From JBBQXY01 sp051004815 (lineage in GTDB: Bacteria > Chloroflexota > Ktedonobacteria > Ktedonobacterales > Ktedonobacteraceae), in the NCBI GenBank assembly GCA_051004815.1, contig JBPCJY010000068.1, positions 1 to 37,639 of the forward strand: a stretch of 37,639 nt of DNA, in the 5' to 3' direction. The notes under the pieces are model-generated. The model was not told the DNA's origin. It saw only the letters and a program-made list of their open reading frames with translations, and searched no databases. Numbering within the stretch: the first letter of the stretch is position 1; every line of letters starts with the position of its first letter. Position numbers and translations under genes: made by a program. This document shows, in pieces, positions 1-6,914 of this stretch.

Positions 1-127
1 AAACGTCTTTCTCATACTGTACAGTATAGCACATCTTTAGATAGATTGCAAGTGTTACCTAAAAACAACAGTGTGCCTTATATCCCCATGTCTCTGCGCC
101 AGGGGGCTTACGGCACCTATGCTAAAA

Positions 128-166
128 GACTGAGAGGCTGCCTCTACACCTCGCTGGTGAGAGGCA
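128..166 (-). terminator. Possible terminator hairpin at end of PHA operon
   Basis: Positions 139-145 plus 147-150 pair with 156-159 plus 160-166 (arms TGCCTCT-CACC and GGTG-AGAGGCA, a single bulged A at 146, 5-nt loop). The hairpin spans the stop codon of the thioesterase gene. Reading the minus strand, a short T-rich stretch (TCTTTT) follows about 10 nt later, so it is an imperfect intrinsic terminator at best. Confidence 0.35.
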
Positions 167-686
167 GATGCCTTGCTAGCTCCTCCTCAATCGCCCGCAT
201 GCGCGTGCGGCGAAGTTTCGCTTGCTCTACCCTCGCCATCTCATCATCATCAGCAGGAATGAGCTGGGGGACGGGGGTTGGCTTACTGTTCTTGTCCAGA
301 GCGACATAGATGACCTGGCTGCTGGCAACGCGACGCGTCTCCCCTGTCATTAAGTCTTCTGCCACGACTTCTACCCCAACTTCCATGCTGGTGCGACCCA
401 CGTAGTTCAATGCACAGTGGACGGACACGACGTTACCGATATAGGCTGGTGCCAGGAAATCAAAACGCTCAACCCTGGCGGTCACGACTGGGAGGCGGGC
501 ATGTTTTATGGCAACAATCGCGGCTGCCTCATCGACCATACGCATAATGACGCCCCCGTGAACATTGCCATGCCCATTGACATCGAGTGCTTCCATCAGG
601 CGAATCGTAGTGCTACGCGAATAGGCGATGCTGCGTCCTTGCTTTGTGTTTAACGCTGGTATTTCCTGTTTCTCCAGGTGCTCCAT
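144..686 (-). CDS. Acyl-CoA thioesterase, hotdog fold
   Basis: This 180-residue protein looks like a single-domain hotdog acyl-CoA thioesterase (cytosolic BACH/YciA-like group), which hydrolyses acyl-CoA to free acid and CoA. Visible signs are the N-x(2)-G-x(2)-H-G-G segment near residues 37-45 and the following D52-E53 in the first helix, the usual place of the catalytic acid. The C-terminal tail from about 150 is charged and probably helical. It is the last gene of a minus-strand operon: phaC, then the enoyl-CoA hydratase, then this gene. Its start lies 8 bp after the upstream stop, and its GGAGG ribosome binding site sits inside the last codons of that upstream gene, so translation is likely coupled. 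A thioesterase here could release surplus hydroxyacyl- or enoyl-CoA. The substrate is not readable from sequence. Confidence 0.85.
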   Translation of the reverse strand: MEHLEKQEIPALNTKQGRSIAYSRSTTIRLMEALDVNGHGNVHGGVIMRMVDEAAAIVAIKHARLPVVTARVERFDFLAPAYIGNVVSVHCALNYVGRTSMEVGVEVVAEDLMTGETRRVASSQVIYVALDKNSKPTPVPQLIPADDDEMARVEQAKLRRTRMRAIEEELARHLPLTSEV

Positions 687-694
687 ACTTGACC

Positions 695-1120
695 TTAACC
701 TCCATATTTGACGACCGCCTCCCCGGTCAGAACCAGAATCCCGTCCTGATTTGTGCAGTCGGTACGCAGTGTGATGATGCGTTTCTCCTCGCGTACGCCA
801 ATGACCTCGACGCTCGCCGTCACTGTATCGCCAATATGAACAGGGGCGAGAAATTTCAGCGTCTGTCCCAAATAGATGCTTCCTGCTCCAGGCAGTTCCA
901 TACCGATCAAGGCGGAGATCATAGAGCCGGTGAGGAAGCCATGGGCAATGCGTTGACCAAAGGGAGAACGTGCCGCATAAGCGGCGTCCAGGTGAACGGG
1001 GTTGCGGTCGCCACTTACCTCAGCGAAGCGCACGATATCATCATCGGTGATGGTGCGAACGCGTGTTGCTCGCGCTCCTATTGCTGGAAGTGCTGTTGGT
1101 TTTTGCGTCTCCTCGCTCAT
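695..1120 (-). CDS. phaJ: MaoC-family (R)-specific enoyl-CoA hydratase, PhaJ-like
   Basis: A 141-residue MaoC-like hotdog protein. The hydratase-2 signature is clear: D38-x-N-P-x-H43, with the catalytic Asp and His five residues apart as in the PhaJ family, followed by the G-x-L-T-G segment near 63-67. Enzymes of this family hydrate trans-2-enoyl-CoA from beta-oxidation to (R)-3-hydroxyacyl-CoA, the monomer used by PHA synthase. Its place directly behind a phaC gene on the same strand supports that role, so the PhaJ name rests on motif plus context. The ATG has an AAAGGA site upstream. A 185-bp gap with two hairpins separates it from phaC, so its level may be set separately from the synthase. 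Confidence 0.85.
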   Translation of the reverse strand: MSEETQKPTALPAIGARATRVRTITDDDIVRFAEVSGDRNPVHLDAAYAARSPFGQRIAHGFLTGSMISALIGMELPGAGSIYLGQTLKFLAPVHIGDTVTASVEVIGVREEKRIITLRTDCTNQDGILVLTGEAVVKYGG

Positions 1121-1159
1121 ATTGTTCGTTTCCTTTCGTATATGGATTCGTTATAGGAG

Positions 1160-1240
1160 CCGGTTTATCGGTGCGAATCAGACGTGGATACGGGCCGATA
1201 AATCGGCGGTGGGCGCGGTATTACCTGTCCCCCGGACAGG
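1160..1240. repeat. Two hairpins in the phaC-phaJ intergenic gap, candidate dispersed palindromic repeat
   Basis: Two inverted repeats lie in the 185-bp gap between the phaC stop and the phaJ start. The first pairs 1160-1171 (CCGGTTTATCGG) with 1195-1206 (CCGATAAATCGG): 11 of 12 positions, the exception being a G-T wobble on one strand. The second pairs 1224-1230 (CCTGTCC) with 1234-1240 (GGACAGG) around CCC. Neither is followed by a T-tract, so they are not normal terminators. The GC-rich stretch 1206-1252 looks like an extragenic repeat unit rather than unique sequence, but no second copy lies in this window. Confidence 0.55.
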
Positions 1241-1305
1241 GTGCGGCCCCTACAGAGCATTCATACATCCTTATAGCTGTATAGCATTGACAAAAAATCA
1301 GAACT

Positions 1306-3132
1306 TTATTTTTCCAGCACGTAGGTACCGGGGGCTGGAGTGATAGGTGGATAGGTCTGGCTTCCCATTGAGGGTGGTGCTTGCTGTTCGCCAGAGCGTG
1401 ACTTGAGCCACTCCAACCAGTCCATCCACCAGCTTCCTTTGTGTCTCTCGGCAGCTGCTAGCCATTCGTCGGCGTTCTTGACTGGCGTATCATTGGTCCA
1501 GTAGCCTCTTCCCTTGCTGGGGGGGCTGATTACGCCGGCGATATGACCGCTTCCGGCCAGTGCAAAGCGCACGGGGCCGTGGGCAAGCTGAGAGATACGC
1601 CAAGCTGACTTCCAGGGAACGATATGGTCTTGCTCGGCACCAACCGCATAGATGTCCTGGCGGATCTGGCCGAGATCAATAGGTACGCCTTTCAGCACAA
1701 GCTTATTGGGTTTGACGATGTTGTTCTCAAGATACGTGTTGCGCAGGTAGAACGAGTGGGCGGCGCGGGTCATCCTGGTACCATCGTCATTCCAGTAGAG
1801 CAAGTCGAAGGCAGGTGGCTCCTTACCCAACAAGTAGTTGTTGACGACGTTGCTCCAGATCAAGTCGTTGGCACGCAACATGTTAAACATGGTCGCCATC
1901 GAGTTGCTATCCAGGTAGCCGCGCTCCATCATTTTCCCTTCGATATACGTCACCTGCGGCTCATCAATGAAGACTGCCGTATCGCCTACATCGCCGAAAT
2001 CTTGCAAGGACACCAGGAAGGTGACTGCGTTGGCCGTCTTATCCTTTTTCGCGGCCAGGTAGGGGAGGGCCATGGAGAGCAAGGTGCCACCAATACAATA
2101 GCCAACGGGATTGACCTTGGGTGAGCCAGTAATCTCTTTGACGACATCAAGTGCTGTTAATGGCCCCAATGTCAGGTAATCCTCGAAGCCTATTTCTTCC
2201 ATGGAGGCATCTGGATTCTTCCAACTGATGACAAAGACAGTGAAGCCAGCCTCTACAAGGAATTTGATGAGGCTGTTTTGTGGCTGCATGTCCAGAATGT
2301 AATACTTATTAATCCACGGAGGGATAAACAACAAGGGGATTGCGTAGACCTGCTCTGTGGTGGGGGCGTACTGGATAAGTTCGATCAGTTTGTTGCGATA
2401 GACCACCTGTCCGGGGGTCAGTGCCAAATTGCGCCCAGGTGCAAAGGCAGCGGTGTCGGTCATCTTCATCTTGCCAGCTTTGAAATCGCGTAAAAGATGC
2501 TCCATACCCGTCACGAGATTCTGGCCACCGCTCTGTACAGTCTCATGAATGACCTGCGGATTGGTGAAAGCTACGTTTGTTGGGCTGATGGCATCCAGGA
2601 AGAGGCGCACGTAGAACATCAACTTGCGCTGCTGTCTGGCATCCAACCCCTGCACCTCGGATGCGGACTTGAGCAGAGTCGTGGCAGCTAGCAGGTAGCT
2701 TTGCTTGAGGGCGTCGAAGACGGGATTCTGCTGCCAGTCCGTGGCACTGAAGCGTTTATCGCCTTTCTCTGGCGCAATTACTGGCTCGCTATCTTGACTG
2801 CGCCCCCAGAATTTCAAGGTCGCTGCTGACATTATTTGCGTGTATTGCTGGATGAATTCAGTATAGGTAGCCCATGCACGATCTGGATTGCGCATGGCAT
2901 CAAGCCAAACTTGCTGGAACGCACGAGTGATGCCAGCAGGATCAAAAGGCACTAATTTACTGTAAGGGTTGGCCTTCCAGAGCTGATCAATCAAGGTGAG
3001 CCACGGGTCTTTTCCACCTTCCAATCCCGGCACTGTAGTCGCTTGCAAGGCTGGATTTGCCTTCATGGTCTCCTCGATCAATTTGCTCCATGCATCGAAG
3101 GATATCTGTTCATTGGATGATATATCTGCCAT
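1306..3132 (-). CDS. phaC: Poly(3-hydroxyalkanoate) synthase, class I-like PhaC
   Basis: This cytosolic, granule-bound enzyme polymerises (R)-3-hydroxyacyl-CoA into polyhydroxyalkanoate storage polymer and releases CoA. The 608-residue length fits class I/II synthases. An N-terminal PhaC_N-type region covers about 70-250 and an alpha/beta-hydrolase core about 260-560. The lipase-like box G-Y-C346-I-G-G carries the catalytic Cys. D502 (in D-H-I-V-P-W) and H530 (in G-S-G-H-I-A-G) complete the triad; the 28-residue D-to-H spacing matches the well-studied class I enzyme. The ATG at 3132 has AAGGAG ten bases upstream. It heads the operon with the PhaJ-like hydratase and a thioesterase. No phaA, phaB, phasin or PhaE/PhaR partner is next to it, which suggests monomers come from fatty-acid oxidation. 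Confidence 0.95.
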   Translation of the reverse strand: MADISSNEQISFDAWSKLIEETMKANPALQATTVPGLEGGKDPWLTLIDQLWKANPYSKLVPFDPAGITRAFQQVWLDAMRNPDRAWATYTEFIQQYTQIMSAATLKFWGRSQDSEPVIAPEKGDKRFSATDWQQNPVFDALKQSYLLAATTLLKSASEVQGLDARQQRKLMFYVRLFLDAISPTNVAFTNPQVIHETVQSGGQNLVTGMEHLLRDFKAGKMKMTDTAAFAPGRNLALTPGQVVYRNKLIELIQYAPTTEQVYAIPLLFIPPWINKYYILDMQPQNSLIKFLVEAGFTVFVISWKNPDASMEEIGFEDYLTLGPLTALDVVKEITGSPKVNPVGYCIGGTLLSMALPYLAAKKDKTANAVTFLVSLQDFGDVGDTAVFIDEPQVTYIEGKMMERGYLDSNSMATMFNMLRANDLIWSNVVNNYLLGKEPPAFDLLYWNDDGTRMTRAAHSFYLRNTYLENNIVKPNKLVLKGVPIDLGQIRQDIYAVGAEQDHIVPWKSAWRISQLAHGPVRFALAGSGHIAGVISPPSKGRGYWTNDTPVKNADEWLAAAERHKGSWWMDWLEWLKSRSGEQQAPPSMGSQTYPPITPAPGTYVLEK

Positions 3133-3281
3133 AGCTGTGTTACTCCTTCATAGCCTCCTCTCCGAGCGGCTGAGTCGCCAAGGTAGAAGTGCTAGTCTCG
3201 GTATCTATCTGCATAAAAGGGTCTGTCGTATTTTATCATATTCGAGCCATTTGCATGGGGAGAGAGAAGAGACGTTTCCTC

Positions 3282-3310
3282 TTGACAGCTCATGCACATT
3301 TTAGTAGGGT
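3282..3310 (+). promoter_or_regulatory. Sigma70-type promoter for the YbaK-family gene
   Basis: A perfect -35 box TTGACA at 3282-3287 is followed after 17 bp by TAGGGT at 3305-3310, a weak -10. The start codon of the downstream gene is about 60 bp further. The strong -35 and exact spacing support it; the poor -10 lowers confidence. Confidence 0.45.
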
Positions 3311-3371
3311 ATGGGTTTAACCAGAAAGAGACAAGAATAGCTGGAAGAGCCAATGAACAGAGAGGTATCAT

Positions 3372-3911
3372 ATGGAAGAGCAAGGAAACACCTATACACA
3401 GCTGATCACATTTCTCGATGAACAGAGAGTGCCATATCGGCTGATCGACCATGCAGCCGAGGGGCAAACGGAACTGGTAAGTCAAATGCGCGGAAACGCA
3501 CTGGCGCAGGCCGCGAAGTGTATCATCCTGATGGTCAAGATCGGCAAAAAAGTCACCAAGTACGTTCTGGCGGTTGTGCCAGGCGATACAAAAGTAAATT
3601 TGTCAGCAGTCAAGGCTCTCATGGGAGGTACTTACGTCGCGTTTGCCTCACCGGAGATTGCTGAACGGCACGCGGGCAGTGTAGCAGGCACGATCCTGCC
3701 ATTCTCCTTCAATCAGGAGTTGAAGCTGCTTGTCGATCCTGCGCTGCTTGAGAATGACGAGATTTATTTCAACGCGGCACGCCTGGATCGCTCAATGGTA
3801 TTGAAAACGAGTGACTATATGGCCGTGGCTAAAGCAACCCTTGGGCGCATTGCCGAAGGTCGAGGAGCCGCGCCCGATGCGGCTTCTGTGGGCGATACGG
3901 CTCACTCCTGA
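3372..3911 (+). CDS. YbaK/EbsC-family aminoacyl-tRNA deacylase-like protein
   Basis: A 179-residue protein with one YbaK/aminoacyl-tRNA editing domain (about residues 20-160). The family hydrolyses mischarged tRNA such as Cys-tRNA(Pro) or Ala-tRNA(Pro) in trans. Visible family features are the early D-H-x(3)-G segment near 27-31, the conserved Lys in the A-A-K-C-I-I-L strand, and the V-V-P-G-D-T-K-V-N-L-x-A-V-K segment near 68-81. The last 20 residues are low-complexity and look like a disordered tail. AGAGG lies six bases before the ATG. It faces away from phaC and seems monocistronic. The specific tRNA substrate cannot be decided. Confidence 0.8.
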   Translation: MEEQGNTYTQLITFLDEQRVPYRLIDHAAEGQTELVSQMRGNALAQAAKCIILMVKIGKKVTKYVLAVVPGDTKVNLSAVKALMGGTYVAFASPEIAERHAGSVAGTILPFSFNQELKLLVDPALLENDEIYFNAARLDRSMVLKTSDYMAVAKATLGRIAEGRGAAPDAASVGDTAHS

Positions 3912-4094
3912 TACTGTCATCAATTTTTAGAGGAATGAGACAAGGAGATTAGGCCACACGGCGAGAGGCGCGTTGAAGCTCTAACATATGTAGAGCTTGC
4001 ACCTGTCAATGTTACGTTGTATAAAGCAGTGTGGATAGGCACCGTTTGATCACCACACGCTGTTTGCGTGCGACCCACATAGAGGGAGAAGAGC

Positions 4095-4193
4095 ATGTCA
4101 ACCGTTGAGCAGGCGCGTCTCCATTTGATGGACAAGTATTGGAACTGCAAAAGTGTCAAGATACGCACTCTGAGATCCACTCATAAGACTTGA
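4095..4193 (+). CDS. Possible 32-residue small protein ahead of the DsbA-like gene
   Basis: A short frame of 32 codons starts at an ATG with GAGGGAGAAG upstream and ends at 4191-4193, where its stop overlaps the Shine-Dalgarno region (GAGAGGGA) of the next gene. That layout fits a leader or coupling peptide. The peptide (starts MSTVEQARLHLMDKYW) has an aromatic, charged middle but no recognisable family. It could also be the remnant of a longer gene or chance. The preceding 3912-4094 contains only an 8-bp stem hairpin (3976-3983 with 3991-3998) and no other gene I can support. Confidence 0.35.
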   Translation: MSTVEQARLHLMDKYWNCKSVKIRTLRSTHKT

Positions 4194-4204
4194 GAGGGAA
4201 AAAA

Positions 4205-4732
4205 ATGGCTGATCTTACTGTACCAGTGCATCAGGATGATCACGTACAGGGGCTAGCAACCGCACCGGTAACGCTGGTCGAATACGCTGATTATGAGTGT
4301 CCCTATTGTGCTGATGCTTACCCTGTTGTGAAAGTGATTCAGCAGCAGTTGGGGAGTTCTCTGCGTTTTGTCTTTCGCCACTTTCCCCGCTCCGACTTTC
4401 ATCATCATGCTCGCCATGCAGCAGAGGTAGCCGAAGCCGCGGCAGCTCAAGGTAAGTTTTGGGAGATGGACGAGACGCTATTTGAGCATCAGCGGGCTCT
4501 TGAAGATGCTGACTTGGAGCACTATGCTGCTCAGTTGGGACTGGCAATGGATAAGTTCAAGCAGGATATGGCACATCACATCTATGCACAGCGCATTTAC
4601 GAAGATATCGAAAGTGGGACACGTAGTGGAGTACGAGGCACCCCCACCTTCTTTATCAATGGCATGCTTCATGAAGATACCTATACTCTGGAGGTGCTAC
4701 TGCCTGCTATTAAGAAGGCACTTGGCTCATAA
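4205..4732 (+). CDS. DsbA-family thioredoxin-fold oxidoreductase
   Basis: A 175-residue thioredoxin_4/DsbA-like protein. The redox motif C32-P-Y-C35 sits after the first strand. The helical insertion follows, and the cis-proline loop R-G-T-P-T-F-F-I-N-G lies near 145-155, so all parts needed for dithiol-disulfide exchange or glutathione-like chemistry are present. There is no signal peptide or lipobox, so it probably acts in the cytosol, like the FrnE/NhaA-associated group, rather than as an exported disulfide-forming enzyme. I chose the ATG at 4205 because GAGAGGGA lies 5-6 bases upstream; an upstream ATG at 4190 has no such site. A 32-codon frame immediately precedes it. Confidence 0.85.
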   Translation: MADLTVPVHQDDHVQGLATAPVTLVEYADYECPYCADAYPVVKVIQQQLGSSLRFVFRHFPRSDFHHHARHAAEVAEAAAAQGKFWEMDETLFEHQRALEDADLEHYAAQLGLAMDKFKQDMAHHIYAQRIYEDIESGTRSGVRGTPTFFINGMLHEDTYTLEVLLPAIKKALGS

Positions 4733-4810
4733 GAATAGCAAGAATGAGGCTAAGCCCAACGTTGAGAAAGCTAGAGAGCTCCAAGAATATGAGCGTAGCC
4801 CTTCCGTCGC

Positions 4811-5365
4811 TTAGAGAGCCGACGCTCGTGCTCGAATCTGGAAGGCATAAATGATCAAGGACACCCCGAACACGATGGCATAGATGCCGACCAGCCACAG
4901 AACGGCCAGGAGCCCGGCTCCAGGATGAACGATCAAAATAATACCGAAGATGATGGAGAGGAGACCAGCGAGTCCTAACCCCCATCGCAGTCCCACAGAC
5001 CCAGGAACTATGAAGGCGGAGCTTATCTCTATGATGCCTGTCACCAGTGCCCAGAATGCCACCAGGTAGAGCAAAATCAGTGCTGTCTCCCCAGGCCACA
5101 CAAAGGCCAGGATACCAAAGATGACACCTAAGATTCCTTCGAGCAGCAGCACCCACCAGGTACGCAAGAAACTCCGTTCGCGGAACGATACGACGATGGC
5201 CGTGATCCCATCGAGAATGGCATATGCCGCGAACACGTAGATGAAGGCGAGGAGTGCGATGCCAGGGGCTACCAAGGCAATGATGCCAAAAAGGATCGCG
5301 AGGATTCCTCGTACTAGCAATAGCCACCAATGACTACGAACGACTTGTGCTGTGGCGTTCATCAT
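4811..5365 (-). CDS. HdeD-family (DUF308) membrane protein
   Basis: A 184-residue, very hydrophobic protein with about six membrane segments arranged as three hairpin pairs, typical of HdeD/DUF308. Repeated G-I-x-x-I-x-F-G-I motifs occur near 18-30, 74-88 and 135-145. E. coli HdeD is linked to acid resistance at high cell density; the biochemical role of the family is not settled. The ATG at 5365 has AAAGGAG six bases upstream. It is convergent with the DsbA-like gene (78-bp gap without a clear terminator). It lies downstream of the methyltransferase gene on the same strand but with its own ribosome binding site. Confidence 0.85.
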   Translation of the reverse strand: MMNATAQVVRSHWWLLLVRGILAILFGIIALVAPGIALLAFIYVFAAYAILDGITAIVVSFRERSFLRTWWVLLLEGILGVIFGILAFVWPGETALILLYLVAFWALVTGIIEISSAFIVPGSVGLRWGLGLAGLLSIIFGIILIVHPGAGLLAVLWLVGIYAIVFGVSLIIYAFQIRARASAL

Positions 5366-5461
5366 ATGGAACTCCTTTCCTGCCTCTTCATTCGGCAGAG
5401 AGCCTACTCTATTCTATCATGGAATTGTTCCTCTTTCCACTCATTTTCACCTACGGTAGCA

Positions 5462-6217
5462 CTAGCTGGCATGCGTAAGCTCAGAACCGTGGCTGTGAGC
5501 GCGGATCAGCAGGAGCGTGGGAACTTCGCGGTTGCCCGGCACTAGTTCAGCTTGTCTGGCAGATAGGCCTGGTTCGAGGGTGCGTTCAAGCACGAAACCT
5601 GTAGCACTCAGCGTGTTGAGGTAGGTGCTGAGCATGCGGTGATGGTCTCCGACCCGGCTACGTACTCCGTCCGGGTTCGATGAGAACCATTGTCGTTCGT
5701 CAAAATAGCCGGTGACGATCCTGGCCAGTGCATGTTCAGGATCAGGCAGGGGTGTCCACTGAGCGTGAGGAGTCTCGAAACAGGGGTGAGGAATGGCAAA
5801 GACAAACCAGCCACCTGGTTGGAGAATCCGTCGTACGCTCCGAAAGGTGGCTTGAAGGTCAGGAATATTGATCAGTGCCATGATACAGACACAGCCGGTA
5901 AACTGACTGTTGCGCAGCTGTTCAGCACGCTCTGCGTCTCCTTGAACATACACTATTCCCAGCGGTTCTTGCTCTTCATAGCGTCGTGCGAGTGCCAGCA
6001 GGTTCGGTGCCAGGTCAAGGCCAGTGACCTGTGCTCCGCGCCGTGCCAACTCACGCGCCACCCAGCCTTGCCCACAAGCCAGATCACAAATGACTTCCCC
6101 CTCGACCGCTCCGACAAGTGCCAACACGTTCGGCAGGATCACTTCCGTGTAGATAGGTCTCTCGCGCAGGAACTGATCATACCACTGTGCGATCTCATTG
6201 TAAGAAGCTGGCGTCAT
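5462..6217 (-). CDS. Class I SAM-dependent methyltransferase
   Basis: A 251-residue Rossmann-fold methyltransferase (Methyltransf_11/25 type). The SAM-binding motif I reads D-L-A-C-G-Q-G near residue 45, followed by the acidic end of strand 2 (G-L-D-L) about 20 residues on. A P-G-G-W-F-V-F strand matches motif III. Members methylate small molecules such as quinones or secondary metabolites; the substrate is unknown. The start is the ATG at 6217 because AAGGAG lies six bases upstream. An in-frame TTG at 6235 would put that site inside the gene. Confidence 0.85.
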   Translation of the reverse strand: MTPASYNEIAQWYDQFLRERPIYTEVILPNVLALVGAVEGEVICDLACGQGWVARELARRGAQVTGLDLAPNLLALARRYEEQEPLGIVYVQGDAERAEQLRNSQFTGCVCIMALINIPDLQATFRSVRRILQPGGWFVFAIPHPCFETPHAQWTPLPDPEHALARIVTGYFDERQWFSSNPDGVRSRVGDHHRMLSTYLNTLSATGFVLERTLEPGLSARQAELVPGNREVPTLLLIRAHSHGSELTHAS

Positions 6218-6343
6218 AGCTTTCTCCTTGCTCAATGCTTCCGGTGAATAGTTTTGGTCTTACTGCCTTTCAACAGTATATAACACAGTTTCGGAGAATC
6301 TTGCTTTCTGTAGTGTCCGCTCTCAGGGGTGCAGTCCAATTCT

Positions 6344-6612
6344 ATCCGCCACTCATCCGCCAGTCTTCCGCCATCTATCGGACATTCTCTATAAGAAACC
6401 TGTTCCTCGTGCTAAAATTGGGCTGCTTGAGACAACGATAGCGTGGAACGGAGGCATGATGACTAAGCTGAGTGAGAATGAATTCTCATCCGCCACTCAT
6501 CCGCCACTTCTATAAAAAGACCTCTTCCTTATGCTACAATGTGGATGCTTCAGATACAGAAAGAAATACAAAGAGGATGTTATGGGCAGTAAACTGAGTG
6601 AGGTAGAACTGA
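6344..6612 (+). repeat. Diverged tandem duplication of a promoter/gene-start module with TCCGCCA iterons
   Basis: Two copies about 144 bp apart. Both begin with the identical 19 bases ATCCGCCACTCATCCGCCA (6344-6362 and 6488-6506). They continue with similar TCTATAA...CCT.TTCCT...TGCTA-AAT blocks (extended -10 elements near 6410-6420 and 6533-6540). Both end in a ribosome site and start codon followed by codons for M-x-K-L-S-E. In copy 1 the frame (ATG 6456 or 6459) runs straight into copy 2 and stops at 6513-6515; in copy 2 it is the AlbA_2-like gene at 6582. The TCCGCCA units repeat every 11 bp, close to one helical turn, and a third unit lies at 6367-6373, as expected for an operator. Apart from this module, 6218-6581 has no gene I can support. 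Confidence 0.7.
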
Positions 6613-6818
6613 AGAAGCTAATTCAAGGTGGAGAGACCAATACCGTTGAGATGGCGGAGCGTCTCTGTGGGATGGCAAATGCTCAAGGTGGCATGATGAT
6701 TATTGGGGTCAAGGATGCTCAGCATGAAATCGTGGGGGTGCCTGATCATCGTATCGGTGAGACGTTGGACGTCATTTTAAGGGCGGTTCGTCATGGGCGC
6801 GAAGATCGAGGGGTTTAA
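6582..6818 (+). pseudogene. Truncated AlbA_2 (Schlafen-type) nucleic-acid-binding domain gene
   Basis: The 78-residue product carries the core of an AlbA_2 domain: E-M-A-E-R-L-C-G-M-A-N-A-Q-G-G near 22-36, then M-M-I-I-G-V-K-D, the usual signature of Schlafen/AlbA_2 proteins. These bind nucleic acid and often sit in defence or regulatory loci. Family members normally continue for 300 residues or more; here the frame stops soon after the first domain. The following bases in other frames do not show clear family sequence, so the rest appears lost or decayed. The ATG at 6582 has AGAGG upstream. A stand-alone short AlbA_2 protein is possible but less likely. Confidence 0.65.
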
Positions 6819-6914
6819 GCGAATTGGTATACCAGAGTATATGATGGTCCACTCTGGATTGTCTGGGCGATCACGGTCACAAAGCTACGCAGCACAGATT
6901 ATTAGGGAGGATGT

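Noticed and set aside
644..1156. Plus-strand open frame opposite the PhaJ-like gene
   Set aside because: Low-complexity Cys/Arg-rich translation with no ribosome site, opposite a gene with clear catalytic motifs.
4710..5330. Long minus-strand open frame overlapping the HdeD-like gene
   Set aside because: It is out of frame with the HdeD-like gene, rich in Arg/His/Trp, and lacks a ribosome site. The HdeD frame has clear membrane helices and AAAGGAG.
6344..6506. TCCGCCA repeats as a CRISPR array
   Set aside because: Units are only 7-8 bases with 3-base spacers, and no cas genes are present.
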